Assembly: GCF_004798865.1 (NCBI RefSeq)
Contig: NW_025335941.1
Coordinates: 10,584,253 to 10,648,252 of the forward strand
Length of the DNA: 64,000 nucleotides
DNA from: Varanus komodoensis
Lineage: Eukaryota > Chordata > Lepidosauria > Squamata > Varanidae
Direction: 5' to 3'
The notes beneath the pieces are model-generated. The model saw only the letters and a list, made by a program, of their open reading frames with translations, was not told where the DNA came from and did not search any database. Positions within the stretch are counted from its first letter, which is position 1; every line of letters starts with the position of its first letter. Positions 1-13,200 of the stretch are shown piece after piece. The position numbers and the translations under genes are program-made.

Positions 1-820
1 TCTGCATATATAAGAAATTCAATATGAAGCCAGTAGAAAGTCTTGGTCTGAGGCAAAGCACATAATCCTGGGTACCTATGTTTACTCAAGCTCCACAAGG
101 CAATCCTATGCTTGCTCATTCAGTAGTAAGTCCTACTGTTTTCAATAGGATGTACTCCTTTGTCAGTAAAGAGTGCAGAGGATTGCCATCTACTGACAAA
201 ATGAAGCTGCTAAACATACATATTCATGATCCCAATGTAAACAGAAAACTTAAGATATGTAAAGTTCACAGTATGCTTACAGAAGCTGACTTTACTTCAG
301 TGTTTCTCAGGTATAGGCCCCTTCTTCTCTGCCACGAATTCCCTTAACCCAGCACCAACTTATCTATCCCACAGCAGAAAGCATCAGATCTTTACATACA
401 GTCATATTGTGTGTAGCAGAAGCTCTATGCAACACACTGTGAACTGGGCACTAATTCAATACTTGCATTAGTAAGGGAAATTGACCCCTCCTAAAACCAC
501 ACAAAGGAAAACCCCATTAGAACAAAGTAGCAGTCGCCCCATGTTAGTCAGAATAGGGTGACACAGTGATTGGGATAGAATCTCCCACACAAACTGAATG
601 AGAATCTTCTAAAGATCATTCATCCCACCACAACTTGGCTCATGAGGAGCGAAAGGCAACATGTGCATCAGAATCTCCTCCTCCCTGCACTTTATGAATG
701 TGTATGAATAGTTCCTCCATCCCGCTGGGGGCTCCATCCCAGAGTTTACAAATAGCTGCTCTACTTACAATAGAGAATAATATAATTTATTTGAATTGCT
801 TATCTGCTCAACACTGCTAC
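1..820 (-). other. PKNOX1: PKNOX1 intron after coding exon 2 (partial)
   Basis: Non-coding sequence beyond the donor at 820. I looked for the next family segment, which begins HPLFPLLALLFEKC, on the minus strand and did not find it, so it lies outside the window. No recognisable repeat. Confidence 0.8.
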
Positions 821-948
821 CTGTAAATAGCCTGCTTGTCCGCATCCATCGGTGTCTGGGACTCTACTGGGGAAGGGCTCAATCCTCCTGCATCTGCTTC
901 CAAGCAGTTTGGGTCCTGCTCAGTTTTTAATTCTGTTACTACTTGCAT
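821..948 (-). CDS. PKNOX1: PKNOX1 coding exon 2 (gene exon 3)
   Basis: 128 bp reading MQVVTELKTEQDPNC... to ...SQTPMDADKQAIY plus two bases of the next Arg codon (phase 2). The donor is AG|GTAGCA at 820. The acceptor is a tandem CAGCAG, so the exon can start at 948 or 951. The 948 start matches the mammalian protein as I recall it. Confidence 0.95.
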
Positions 949-3900
949 CTGCTGGAAAAGAAGGATGCTTTATATTGCCAACTGCATAGATTCACTACTA
1001 AATGGACTATTTTCTAAGCAAAGTGAAAGGCAAAAGCCTAATAGGTTGCCAGAAAGTTGGTATGACTTGGCAACTATACAAAAAAGTATAAGCAGTTAAC
1101 AAAAAACTTATTTAATCCTTGCAACATTTGGAGGCGGGGAAGACAGTGGAAAGGTCACTAGAAGATTGGTTCCTATTAGTTGGTTTCTTTTAATAAATTG
1201 TCTTTTGAAAAATGCTGTATTTCAGAAACAGCTATTTTTGGATAAAGCTATGCATACACTGCTCCAAAAAAACTATTTGGAAAACAAACCTTGAAAACAT
1301 CAGCTACCTTCCATTCCTTTCCTTTTCCATGCATATTATAACACTCTAAGCAGAACTCTCTGGAAACTGCATCCAATAATTTGTTTAAAAATCATATATA
1401 AATGAAATAAACTCCCTCAAAAACACCATTAGTCAGGAGTCTAATACCTTTCACAGTTTCACCTAAATGTAAGCAATCATGTAAGTTTATACAATTTAGG
1501 AATAAATTTTCCAGTTTAAAAGTAAAAAAAAAAAAACACCACAGTTTCTACATTTAAGTTAAAAATATGCTAGATGGAATTTCAAAACAATACAATTTTA
1601 ACATGATAAGGCTCTCTTCATATAGAAAAACAAGTAGCCATCATATCTGATGCTTGGGTTTGCCTAACAAGGCAAGAAGTGGACAGATTAAAGTATAAGC
1701 ACTGTGGCATTGCTGCAGTTGCTCCAAGCAAGATCTTACACAAATACCATTTAGGTGGAGACAGGGACGGGACTGGGGAGAGATGGTATAAATGCATAGC
1801 CTATTCAAATAAAACCATACACCAATGCAAAGCTGATTGTCAGGCACTGTCACTGACCCATCCCTACCATGTCCACAGACTGCAGAAAGGAGCACACAGA
1901 GAAAAGGGAGGTGGAAGACTCCTGATTTAGGAACCAGTGTCACCCATTATGATTACTATATTCAATGCTTCAGGTAACATCTGACTTGTGTCCTTAGCAT
2001 TTAGAAATTAATTCCAGTATCTTAAAATGAGAATATGGAAAATAAAAGTAGCCACGCTGGTACAAAGACAGTACTCTGTCAGTACTCCTAGAACTGAGCT
2101 ATAGTGACTTACAGAAGTATTCACACACATCCCTTCGACTTTCATTGCTTTATGGCCTCTTCTGTACAGTTTAAACTCACACACATTTGGTTTAAAAGTC
2201 ATTGTGAAAAATAAACTATTGTTATCACAACAAAGCTAGTGGTAATGAGGTTGCAACCTGAATTTAAAAAAATCTTTGCATGTTTAGAAAGAAATAAATC
2301 CTGTAAGTCTCAGAATGCACCAGTCAGTCATCCTGGCTGGGGAACTCTGGGAGATACAAGCCTTTTTCATGCATAGATCGGCATCCCTAGGCAGTATGAA
2401 GAGTATACCTATGGGAGCTAGAAGCAAGTTTAGAATGGTCAGGGAGAGGAATCTGGTGAGTTTGGGGTGGCTTAAAGAATACAATTTAGTTGGCACTGGG
2501 CAAGATAAACTGAAAATGTTTTGTTTTTTCCTCCCTGAGCCCAGGGTCACAATATCTGATTTAAACAACTGATAAGGAATTTGAATTTTAAAAAAGGCAA
2601 CTTAGGTACAACATCAGATGCCTGAAAATCCTTGCAGCAAAGCAGACAAACAGGATGAACTATGATAACAGTATTTATGCAATGGCTCCAAAAGCCCAAT
2701 GTTTTGTGCTTTTAGATAAGTGAAGCAAAATGTTTTGCACCCATCTCTACTCCCACTTCAGAAAGGACCAAATATCCAAATTGATAAGATAGGTATTGTG
2801 CGTCAACCCAGGAGGTATTAGGTCAGTCAATAAAAATGGAACAGAATATTCACATTGTCATCTTGCAAGGAAGTTCAAGGTTTTATCCTGCTAGCAACAG
2901 GGAACAGGGGCTACCCAAAAAAAACAATGGTATCAAGTGTGTGCACAAAATGAATTTCATGAGTGAAGCAAAACAAATCATGGGGTAAAACAACATGCAG
3001 ATGGCAAAGATATTCATATTTAGGATGAAATAAACAGAAACAAAAGCAAAACTTTGGGTGCAATCCCATGCATATTTTGACAGAATGACTCCTACAATTC
3101 CCAGCTTTCTCCAATCAGTTTGGCTGGCTGGGGCATGCTGGGTATTGTAGGACTTTTCTCTGTGTAAATAGGTAGAGGACTGCACCCTTTGTTCAGCAAG
3201 TTTGAGGAAGGAGCATAGCTCATTGCAAGGTGCACTGGATGCTTTGCCTGCAGCTTGCCCCAGCATAACATGCTTGTTAAAATGTCCAAGCAACAGGTGA
3301 AGTAGAACATGTTTCTTTGTCTGAGACCCTAGAGAGGCACTGTCAGAGTGAGCAGCACTGAAATAGGTGGACAAATATTCTGATCCGGCATTAGGCAGCT
3401 TATGTTTTCAAGTCAATCCTCAAAGTCTAAAGGTTTTTATTTTTCTGAAAATTCAACTGCTTCCTGATTAGCTTTCTACAAACAGTATTAGAAGATAAAT
3501 TGTCAATAAATAAGGCACCCTTTGTGAGCTACTAGCATATTGTATAGTAAGATGTAAGTGGTTTCAAGTATTGGGTACCATTATTTTTTATAATTGATTT
3601 TAACCTGCTAAAATGTAGTACACTTTTTAAAAAGTTCTTACTTGTTGTCCATCTTGGTAGTTGTCTATACTTAACGTCTGTGTTGCCATCATGGTTACTG
3701 AGGATTCTTATAAAGTCAAATCATCATATTTAGTTCAAATGTTCTAAGGGAAAAAACCCACAAAGAAGGTTAGTATTTGTAAAGGAAGCTGTAGAATTCA
3801 AAAGATATCACTTAAGCCTAGGTATGCAGTAGTAAAAAATTAGGGAGGGAGGGGGGATCAATGAAATTTTTAAAAAATACCAACCTGCAAGTTTCCAGGA

Positions 3901-6900
3901 CCCTTACCCTCAAAGGCCTTTTGATAAAAGCAGGTGGTGACTATTTAAATCCTATTGCCAGAAAGTGTGATAAAGGCTTCTAGCTTAGTCACTTGCTTTT
4001 TAACCCTCACAATGAAGAGCTGCAGGAATTGCCAACAAAACACACAGTTAAAATGGAGATAGAAGCTGTCACAAATATTGATTAAATAGTTATTTATATC
4101 TGAATATCAAATATGGTTTTACTTGTTCAAATAAGTACTCTGGATAGAACATAAGTCCAAAGTAACCAGAACAACCTTTCTGCGATTGGGGAAATGGTTG
4201 TTTTCAGATTTTTAAGCTATTGAAGAATATTTTACATTAGTCACAGCTGAGAGACCGGATGGCACACCAGGGTACATTCTACTGCACCTTGAGAAGAGAT
4301 ATTTTTTAATATTGAAAGGCTGCAAAGGAAGATAAAAATTGTCCAGTGGCTATTCCAAGGGCTAATTAATTCAAACTCATCGTAATATCCACCCAGAACA
4401 CATAGCCTTTTTACATATGTGCATAGTTTCATATTCATATAGACTTCTCCACACACGCACTCAACCTTACTTTGCCTCTTACACATATGTATGTTCTCTT
4501 TGACTCAAAAAGTTGATTTACACATACTCTGCTTATTTTTTCTATGCAATTCTTCTCACGGATACACAGACCAATCAACCCCAATGTGAACAAGACTGCA
4601 TTCAAATCAGGCTTGGAATCAGCCATTTCTGCTATCACAGGCACTTTTTCTACCACTACGGACTTATCTTTGCACAGTTCAGTTAACAAACATAGACTAG
4701 GTAGATAAAATAAATGTCCATTCAACATGCATGAATCAGGTTGAAGATGCAGGTATATACCACCTGCAAAGACACACTGAAAAGAAAATGTGTACTTAAA
4801 ACGGGGAAAATCATCCAGAGGACACACCAGATATTATAAATAACTTTCACAAGGAGCTACATGGAGATTCTTTGTATAAAATTATGGTCTCAAGTCACTA
4901 ATGCATAAGATTTCTACCATGCTGGGAGAAATTCCACTTCAAGTTCTGATGGTTACATGTGTCTTCCTTTGTATACTTTCATATATATTTTCAGATCCAC
5001 ATAAGGATAACTCCAACCAAAACAACAAAGGAAACAAGCAAGAATCTGACAATGTTTCTTTTGAAAAAAAATAGGTGGCACAGAAAAGCTGTTAACAGGT
5101 CAGATGCAGAAGTGGTGAAAATGTGCTTCAAGCTCAGGTTGCAATTAACTTCTCTTGCAACAAGAGCACCTAACTTTTCAGACCTAACACATTGACATGT
5201 CAGGCAGCTACAGTTCAAAGTAATCAAGTTGCTTTCACCTAAATCCATTCACATGAAAGACATAGTAAGAATATGAGAAACTGCCTTATACTGAGTCAGA
5301 CCACCAGTTTGTGTAGCCCAACGATGAGCAGCAGCAGCTTTCAAGAGTTCTAGGCAGGAATTTCCCCAGCTGTACCAGATTCAGCTGGGGTCCTTCTGCA
5401 TGCAATGTTCTGTCACTGAACCAAGATGGTCTACACATAATCCATGGCACTCCTCAGTCCCTTTGTGTCTCATTGTTCCCAGACCTGTTGACTGCATGTG
5501 GTCCCAAAAGCTCTAAGATACCCAGTCAGCATATTAAAGATACTGTGCCGGCCCTTCTTTCATTTTATTCAAACTTGTAGTTTAGCAACAACCAGAAAAA
5601 AGTGTTTGAACCCGATGCCTTATCCTCTTGAGGCTGTTGTGTAAAAACAGTCCCCTTTCATAAGGGACAGGACTGTTTGTTTCTTTTAAAGAATTATATC
5701 AAATTCTGAGAAGACAGAGGAAGGCTTTTCATCTACCACCTCATGATGTATCAGAGCATGTAATGGAGATGTGTATAAGAGCATGGAGGCACAGGTTCCC
5801 AAAGGAACGGTAACCTGTTCCCTAAGGAGGTCTTCCACTTTCAAACATTTCTTTCCAGGGACATCAGTAGAAAAGAATCTTCATGGTTGAAGAACAAGGC
5901 TTAGGGTACATTTTCACAACATATTAATTGGTAAAAAATGTAGGTTGCTGGCAACTGCAGAAGACCAAGAAAACAGTAAGTTGGTCCCTGACAGAATTCC
6001 CTCACTGGAAGAATGGTTGCTGTGCACTTACATTAGCCACACAAGGATGTTCTGATTTTGGACATTACTTTGATCAAGATTCTCACCAAACAGAATATGC
6101 CAACTTGGCACTAATGACTCCCTCTGCTTCCTCTGGAGGTGGAAGTGTTTCCTACTTTAACAAGCAGCCTCCATAATTTTTCAGCTGGTTGTCATCCTGT
6201 TCCTGTTAATTCTTTTCCAGTGTGTGTGGGTGGGTAGGAGGGAAAGTGTTCACATTTTCTTCTGTTTACACCAGGAGAAAGCAGTGAGGTGGTGTCTCCT
6301 ACCATTGGCTGACTCCAATAAAATATCTCAATTGTTCCCAAGTGAGGAACACAATCCATTGGATAAGACTCTCCAACTTGAGAGGGAAAAAAAGCATATT
6401 CTTTCAGTTTTCAACTGTACACAGATTTTATAAAGTTGATTCTGATAAAGAACCAGTGATTTTAAAAACATGGTCAATTTTGAGGCAATTTAAACTCCAG
6501 ATCAACTTGGTTGTAATTCCAAGGTAGAATGAAAACATCAATAAGTAGCTTCAGACACTAGAACACCTGGTCTTCAGATGGTGATATTCCATATCTTCAA
6601 AGTACTTCCCAGCCTGAGGTTCCTTGAAAGCAGCAAGTCATAATTCTAAGTTGACATTGTCAGAATTAGGTTAGAGGTTTCCAAATGGCAGTGATGATGT
6701 TACTACCTCCACAATGGAAGAGGTAGTAGAACTACAGAATTAGAAGGGGCCAGTTAAGCTATACAGTCCATTCCAGCTTGATGCAGGAATCCCATTTAAA
6801 GCATTTCTGTCTAATGGTTACCAGATAGAATTTCCTCTCAGCTGCAAGTCTTCTAGAGAGATGCAGTACCCCTCTGTACAGACTGGTATTTCAAAGAGTA

Positions 6901-9900
6901 ACAATGATACTGATCACGCCAGTGTGGTGTAGTACTGTAGTGGAACTCTGGAGATCTGCATTCAAGTTCCCACTCAGCTATGAAGTTTATTGTGTGACCC
7001 TGGGCCAGTCACTAACTGGTAGCCTTACCTACCTCACAAGGCTGTTGTTAGGATAAAATGGAGATGCAGAGGATGATGTGCGCCACTTTGGGTTCCTTGG
7101 GGAAAAAAAGGTGGGATATAAATAAATATTTACATTTGAGGGAATAGGAAAAAGTCAAAACAAAAGCCATAGACTTCAGAAGAATCAGGTGGCCCTGCTT
7201 GAAGGACAAGGAAAAATAGAGAGAAAGGTAATACCAGGTGAGTGTTAAGTTTCACAATTATTTCACATTGGAAGAGATAACAGGAAAACAATAATAGAAG
7301 ATTGTGTAGGAGTACAAGATTTCCTGATAGTTTCAAAAGGTAGATCAAAATATCCCTAATGATAATGCAGCTATATTATTCAGAAAAACAACTTAAACTC
7401 TTAAGAGTGAAAAAGAATTTAACAGTTTCATCAAAACACAATACCTTTTCATAGGGTGATCTAATTTTTAGAAAAAGAAAGTGAACTAGCATTGTTTATT
7501 CTACATTAATGTCAAGCAATTCAAGTCATACTTCAACACATACTTCAACACCATAATTTCTATATATTGCCATAAACTTCACTGACAGGTAACCCATGGA
7601 CTGAAGCCTTAACTAAAATGTTAAAAGTGGTTCCATAATTGTAATTTCACAATTCCAATTCATTTTATGATGACAGTATCTCATCTTCATACCACATAGA
7701 AATGTTATAGCTAAAAAAACTAGCTATAAGAGCAATGGCTATACTATTTATTACTAGGAAGCTGCACCATTATTTCAACCATATTAAGTTAGAATGGGTT
7801 TCACTTTCAGATTGCTTTCAGCCTTAAGGAGGGATATTCTAGGCTAACTGGCCTTAAAGATACACATACCATTAAAAAACCTGGAGGTTTGGGGCATTTA
7901 ATATTTAGTATATTAGACTGCATAGTAGACAAACTTAAACTAAACTCAAATCTTTTGTTAGCAACCCTCAAAGTAGCTGCAGCATACAAATATGCTCCTC
8001 ATAACACAGATGGCTGAACTGTCAATTTTGCCTCCAAAGCTGATTAGCAGTGGCAGGTTTAGCTGTTCCATGGTACTGGATAAGTATGCTTTCCTCCTAA
8101 GGAGGGGTCCATGGCTAAGGGATAAAGCATATGTTTTGCATGCAGATCCCAGTTTCAATTACCAGTATCATCCAAGCAGGGCTGGGAAAACTGCATTAAA
8201 CCTAGACAAGTGCTCCCATTGAGTGTTAAAATGCTGGGCCTGAAGGACCCATGGCAGTTTCCAGTGTTCCAAACCCAAAATGCCAAACCATGCAGTAAAA
8301 GCTTTCTATGCGCTGACTGTCCTGACTGGATATAGTCAAATATGTTTTAGTACAAACTATTTAACTGCTTATAATAGTTTGTTCGAACATGAGAAAAACA
8401 AGAAAAATTTTGCTGAAATTTTACAGTCTGTCAGCTGAGTTACTCCGTATAGTAGGGAAATACCTATTGCTAGTATGTAATGCATTATAAATAAAATGGC
8501 TCTCATTCTTCTATTGCACTGTATTTAAAAGCAATTTCTAATGTATATTTTAAAATGATACAACATTATCTTACATGTGTCGTGTGTTATAACTATTGGG
8601 CTTAGTATCGTTCAATTTGGTGCTAGACTTCTAACTATAATACAATGCACAAATTAAAGGATATTTTAGATATACTGAAGATAAACCAAAGTTTTAACAA
8701 CTGATAGTTACCCATTAGGTGGTTGTATTGCAAAACTCACATTCATACGCTCTCTGAAAAGGAAATAGATGGGAGCCTCTTATGGTTTCTATTGTATTTG
8801 GGAAAGAGCCTACCAGTGATTAAAAGGATGCCAAGTCAAATTCATTGTCTTCATCAAACAATTCAGGGACTTTAAATCTTAACTGCAATACTAAAGAAAC
8901 AAGCTCAAAAGCAAGAATGTAGCATTGTCACAAAATTTTAGTATGTTAGTTATCTTCACAAGTGTTTATATTTTGATGTTGGCATTACACCATATTTGTG
9001 ATGTGTGGGCTTAACTATATCACTGTTGTTGGTAAAGCCCAATCCATGCAAAGCATTTTGAGAATGACTGTCACTGTGTTTAACAGGCACTGCTCCTATT
9101 AGGGGACCCAGAACTGCAGGATTCATAACTTAGCAGAACAAGTCTTAGGTTAGATCCTTCTGTAACGTTCCCATCCAACGGACCATGGGTTGTTGGAAAA
9201 GGAACAAGCCTAATTATTCATTCCTATTCCTTTTAGAACTGGAATATTTGCATTTTAATTAAAACCCAACTCTAGCCTGAAGCTTAGGACAGGTAACAGC
9301 ACTTTCAAATTATCTATGGAAGTTCATACTATTTGAACAGCTCACAGTGAAAATTAACCACCATATATGCTGTCATTTAGGACAGATGTAAATACATTCA
9401 AAATGCATATATATCTGGAAACAAAGTACTAATGCTCTAGCCATGCACGTGACTTTGTCAATGCATTTTCAAAATCATGTGAGAGTAACGCCATCAAAAG
9501 CTCAAAGGTTGCACACTGCTGCTTTCAGCACTACTTTCAGATCTTTATCAAGTACTTTAAAAGTTGTTTGTGATATGGTAGAGCACCCATAATCAAACAA
9601 CTATCCAAATACTGAACTGAGATTCTGAGTTATAATGGCTATGGAGTTAAAATGAGTTGACCAAAAATCAAAAGGGAGTTATCAGTATATTCAGGATAGG
9701 CACAAGGTTTGCATGAGCACCACAAAAGTTAGAACAAAATCCAGAAGGAGTAACTCAATCCTGAAACAGCACAATAAGGACTGAGCATGCTCAGTGAACA
9801 CAAAATGCTAGGTGTCTGTAGGGTGAATTGAATGGAATAGACTATCCTGCAAGAAAGCATGGTTGGCCGAATTGTACCATACTGCAACATCCTGCTCCAC

Positions 9901-12900
9901 TTTCACTTGTGTTTTATAATGAGTTTTACTGCTGATACTACTCACTTGATAATTATTGTCATTTTCTGGAAGGAGAGATACAAATCAAATAAATCAGTAA
10001 ACAGAAGATAGCAGCATCAGATGGGTTGGACCCATCTGATATACTCTCGCAAACAGGTGGCTAAAATATAATAGTGTTCCTTAGGGACATTTATATAAGA
10101 CTTGCTTGTAACTTTGCTCTTTCTTTCTGAAATCAGATTACTGGAGCTAAAAAGAAGTGAACAAATTAACCTCATTCAAAAACATTTAGTTGAGCACTAA
10201 TACCATGCAACCTGCTGGAACCCTTAAAGTCAATAATGCAATAGCTGATAGCTAATGGAATCTTAAAACATATTATAGTTGCCAGTTACATATGGTGCAA
10301 ATTATTCCCATGGTATTTTTAATAGTTGTGACCTGGCATAGCATCACTTCTATACACACCATAAAAACACAGTATCCATGTACCACCATTTTCAGACTTG
10401 CAGAAGTGTACAAACTATTGTACAATAGTTAAATACATATTGTATCAAGGCTACAAGTGAATCTTTAATGCAGCACAGGATCAATTTCAGGATGATAATC
10501 TTTAGTTTAAAAGCTCAATGCATCCGACAAACCAAAAACCTGAAATGGGGCCAATATAAATGTAGACTTATTTTGGGATAAACCCACAAGGACAGTATGA
10601 AAATAGCAGTGCCCCAAAAACCACTGATGCAAAATACAACCTATTTGCAATTAGATAAGTATGTTCTGAATACTTTGAGGATAACTCTTGAATAAATAGG
10701 ACATTATTACAAACTGGAAGAAACTAAGGTGGACAACTGGGCCGAAAATCAGACTGCACACACATTATTTCTGATTTTTTAAAAAAACAATATGAATCAT
10801 TCATCTTAATTAATATTCCACTTCACTATAATCCCAATAGCCTCACTGAACAATACCATAGCAACTTGAAGTAACATTTCAGTTGTCTTCTTTCTAGGGC
10901 TCAAGTCTTGCAAATCACTACAACCAGAGTTTAAAGGTACAATTATACACTTAGATGCTCACCAAAATAAATAAATAATTTCTACTAGGCAAAAAAAAAA
11001 CTATTGACATTTGTACTTAACTATGGCAATGCTGGTCCTGGGATGGAAAGAATTTCTAGTCTCTGATGAATAAAGAGGTACCTCTTGACTTTTGAAGGCT
11101 ATATGCATACTTGCAATTGCACCATAGGATATGTCTCCGAACACTGGTACATTCAAGTATCTTTCTTGGTTCAATTTATTAGGAAGGCTAATCTACACAA
11201 GATTTGCATACAGCTCCTTGAGACTCAAAAGATGGTAAGATCTCCATCCTTTTTACCATGGTGACCAAATTCCAATATACTTATAATCTGTATATTTCCT
11301 AGTTACCTCACAAATACAGGTATCAGCATTCCATGAACCTTAGTTTCCTTTACAAAGGGTAAGTCTACTCATTAGTTCCCAAAGATAGGCTTGAAATGGT
11401 ATGGAAAATTCTTAGGGGGAATTTCAGGAGCTACAGAAGAACCACTTAACATGACTTCTGAAATGAGGGACTGGTTTTGATGACTTTCATAACTCTGTCC
11501 CCCTCTGCTTACCAAACAGAATCAAGCAAAATTAGCTTAACCATAGGAGCCTGCTATGTTTTTAAGATTCATGTATGTGACATTTCAGCCTTTTTAAAGC
11601 ACAGTTTGCTTTGATACACAACTCTGATATTTGGGTTTAGCTCAAAAGCATCCCACCTATACTGATACAGGATTGCTACTCAATGTAAATAAGGGCACTG
11701 GCTACACATATACTAAGTTGCAGATGACAGCATAGTGGGAAAATTTTCTTGAAGGCTTCAGATTCCACTGTCTATACTGAACATTTACATTATCACTAAT
11801 CCTATAAATTTTGATGCTTCTTAAATTCTGGCATTATGTATGCTTTTTCCTCTTGGGTTCTGCAAAACTGAAGAGAGCTGTTGACACCAAAACCAAGTTA
11901 GTTTTTTTAGTGTAGTTTTAGAATGCATCTATACTTTTATATTCAATTTATAAACTGAATGAGTGAACTGGTACCACAAAAATGTTTAGCAATCTCAGGA
12001 TAAGCAATGGGCACACACTATCTGATCATCCCATGTCCTGACATTTAGGATGCACAGCAAGGATATAGCATACTTTCCATTTCTGTCAGAGGATAGCGCA
12101 ACAATCTATAATGCCAGCTCTTATTTTTCCATTTGCTCTCAAAGTTTATTAACAGTTATTCAGGGCATATGTAATTGCTGGTTAATTAGTCCCTTTTGTC
12201 ACATATACTTTTTTTTCCCTCTCTCCTCTTTTGGACTTACTTTAAGTACGTTTTTCTGGCCTGTGAAAGACTTAAGGCAGGTCAAGAAGCAAGCATCTAA
12301 AAACGGCTCAGAATCCAAGAGGCTAAACGCTCTACATTTATTGTTAACAACCACATTACATAACAATTCCCAAGGCTTTCCCAGCACTTCACAATCACAA
12401 CGCTGTGTCCTCCCCGTCAGTGTGTGTGCAAGGAGGAGGATTACTTCGGGCGACTAGAAAGGCAGCTGAGATCCACCGCGGGGGCGGGGGAAAGAAAAAG
12501 GGGAAAGCATCTTCGCTCAAGACTTTGCTTCGCTTCGCTGCTGGACAGGGCAGCCCGAGCCCGCACTCGAGGAAGCAAAGGCGGCGGTACGGCAACCACC
12601 GGCAGGCGTTTAATTCCGCTCGCGTTGCTGCTTCTTCAGGTCTATCGGAATGTTCCTGAAAATGGCCCCTTTAAATAGCGCCCGCCCCAAGCCCGCTTCG
12701 CCTCGCGCTTCGAACAGCTGTTACCCTTTCCTCTCTCGTCCCCTCCTCTCCCTCACCTACTCCACCCCCTGAGGCGCGCGACACCTCCCCGTCCACGACG
12801 CGCGCGCGCTGCCGCCGCCTCCGACGAATGCAACGGCCACTCGGCGGCTGTTCCAGAAATTTCCTCACTCCCCCTCCCCTTCCTTCCTCGCGCCTGCCTG

Positions 12901-13200
12901 CCGACGCCCCTAACCCCCCTCCGGGTAGGTTACGGTGCGGATGCCCCCACCCTGCTATTCCGTGTGGCGAGCTCGCCTCCCCCCACTCTGCCCCACATCC
13001 CCGGGTCTGTTTGCGCGGCTGAGCCAAGACGGCCAACAGCGGCGGCGGGCGCGCCGTGATGGATGGCTGGCTAGGAGCAGGTTTGAGTGACAGCGCTTAC
13101 CTGGGTGCCAATCTTCGTCACACTGACAAGCGGCTGCAGCAATCGGGACCCGCACCGCCGCGACTTCCGTCACCACGCACACACGGCTTCGCCCAATCGC
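821..13200 (-). CDS. PKNOX1: PKNOX1 (PREP1), 5' part of gene: non-coding exon 1 and first two coding exons
   Basis: PKNOX1 is a nuclear TALE-class homeodomain transcription factor that pairs with PBX proteins. On the minus strand I read a 5' UTR exon ending at 13101, a first coding exon (CDS 3692-3642) and a second coding exon (948-821). Together they encode about 60 N-terminal residues, starting MMATQTLSIDNYQDGQQ and ending QTPMDADKQAIYR, nearly identical to my memory of mammalian PKNOX1. The MEIS-type N domain and the homeodomain follow this segment in the family and must lie beyond the left edge, so the gene is partial here. The ATG pair at 3692-3687 is the family start. Phases agree: exon 2 ends in phase 0 and exon 3 in phase 2. 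Intron 1 is over 9 kb. Promoter marks lie in the 12.4-13.65 kb CpG island. The upstream neighbour on the same strand is NDUFV3, as in other vertebrates. The 5' limit at about 13200 is estimated. Confidence 0.93.
952..3641 (-). other. PKNOX1: PKNOX1 intron 2
   Basis: About 2.7 kb of intron holding an A14 run near 1525 and one palindromic repeat (3059-3185). ORFs here, including a 163-codon one at 2883-3374, cross the palindrome and show no family resemblance. Confidence 0.85.
3059..3185. repeat. Palindromic MITE-like element, family A, copy 1
   Basis: Imperfect hairpin. The left arm CCTACAATTCCCAGC (about 3091-3105) pairs with GCTGGGTATTGTAGG (about 3138-3152) with one mismatch. The outer ends GTGCAATCCCATGCA and TGCACCC are also roughly inverted. 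Other copies lie at 16868, 21007 and (half) 46756. No coding capacity. Confidence 0.7.
3642..3743 (-). CDS. PKNOX1: PKNOX1 exon 2 with start codon
   Basis: The acceptor is a pyrimidine-rich tract ending in TTAG at 3744. 51 bases of 5' UTR (3743-3693) are followed by 17 codons, MMATQTLSIDNYQDGQQ (3692-3642). The donor is CAA|GTAAGAAC. Two ATGs are adjacent, and the first is the family start. Confidence 0.95.
5262..5425 (-). mobile_element. tRNA-headed SINE, minus orientation
   Basis: It opens with the dispersed squamate motif AACTGCCTTATACTGAGTCA and ends in the reverse of a tRNA-like head (TTCTGCATGCAATGTTCTG...). Similar copies are common in squamate genomes. The head shares its words with the plus copy at 8.1 kb. 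No intact tRNA, because the A/B-box region has decayed. Confidence 0.65.
6916..7128 (+). mobile_element. CORE-SINE (MIR-like), nearly full length
   Basis: tRNA-like start (GCCAGTGTGGTGTAGTA), then a CORE-like body (TGTGACCCTGGGCCAGTCAC, ACCTACCTCACAAGGCTGTT, GGATAAAATGGAG) and a tail GGTGGGATATAAATAAATA. The tail resembles L2 3' ends, as expected for SINEs moved by L2. Best preserved of the family here. Confidence 0.85.
8100..8265 (+). mobile_element. tRNA-headed SINE, plus orientation
   Basis: The head reads GGTCCATGGCTAAGGGATAA, then GTTTTGCATGCAGATCCCAG, resembling a decayed tRNA A-box to B-box stretch. The body GGGCTGGGAAAACTGC follows. Same family as 5262-5425, opposite orientation. Confidence 0.6.
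13101..13200 (-). other. PKNOX1: PKNOX1 non-coding exon 1 (5' UTR), 5' end approximate
   Basis: A strong donor, CACCCAG|GTAAGCGC, reads on the minus strand with the last exonic base at 13101, inside the CpG island. Its position upstream of the ATG exon and the known non-coding first exon of PKNOX1 support the call. The start site cannot be fixed. An ETS motif (CGGAAGT, 13169-13163) and a reversed CCAAT (13193-13197) suggest initiation within about 100 bp of the donor. Confidence 0.65.

Larger units (their letters stand above)
3744..13100 (-). other. PKNOX1: PKNOX1 intron 1
   Basis: A first intron of about 9.4 kb. It holds two tRNA-headed SINE copies (5262-5425 and 8100-8265), one MIR-like SINE (6916-7128) and the proximal part of the CpG island. 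From 8.3 to 12.3 kb I see only AT-rich unique sequence with no coding signal; long first introns of transcription-factor genes often carry enhancers, but none can be shown here. Confidence 0.8.

Noticed and set aside
1641-1943. Minus ORF ending CPLLALLGKPKHQI, similar to the PKNOX1 HPLFPLLALLFEKC segment
   Set aside because: It lies between exons 2 and 3, whereas the real segment follows exon 3, and the similarity is only six residues. Treated as coincidence.
2883-3374. 163-codon minus ORF in PKNOX1 intron 2
   Set aside because: It runs through a palindromic repeat, has no recognisable motif and lacks supporting splice signals.
8100-8265. tRNA gene
   Set aside because: The tRNA-like head is part of a dispersed SINE, lacks a foldable cloverleaf and has a SINE body attached.
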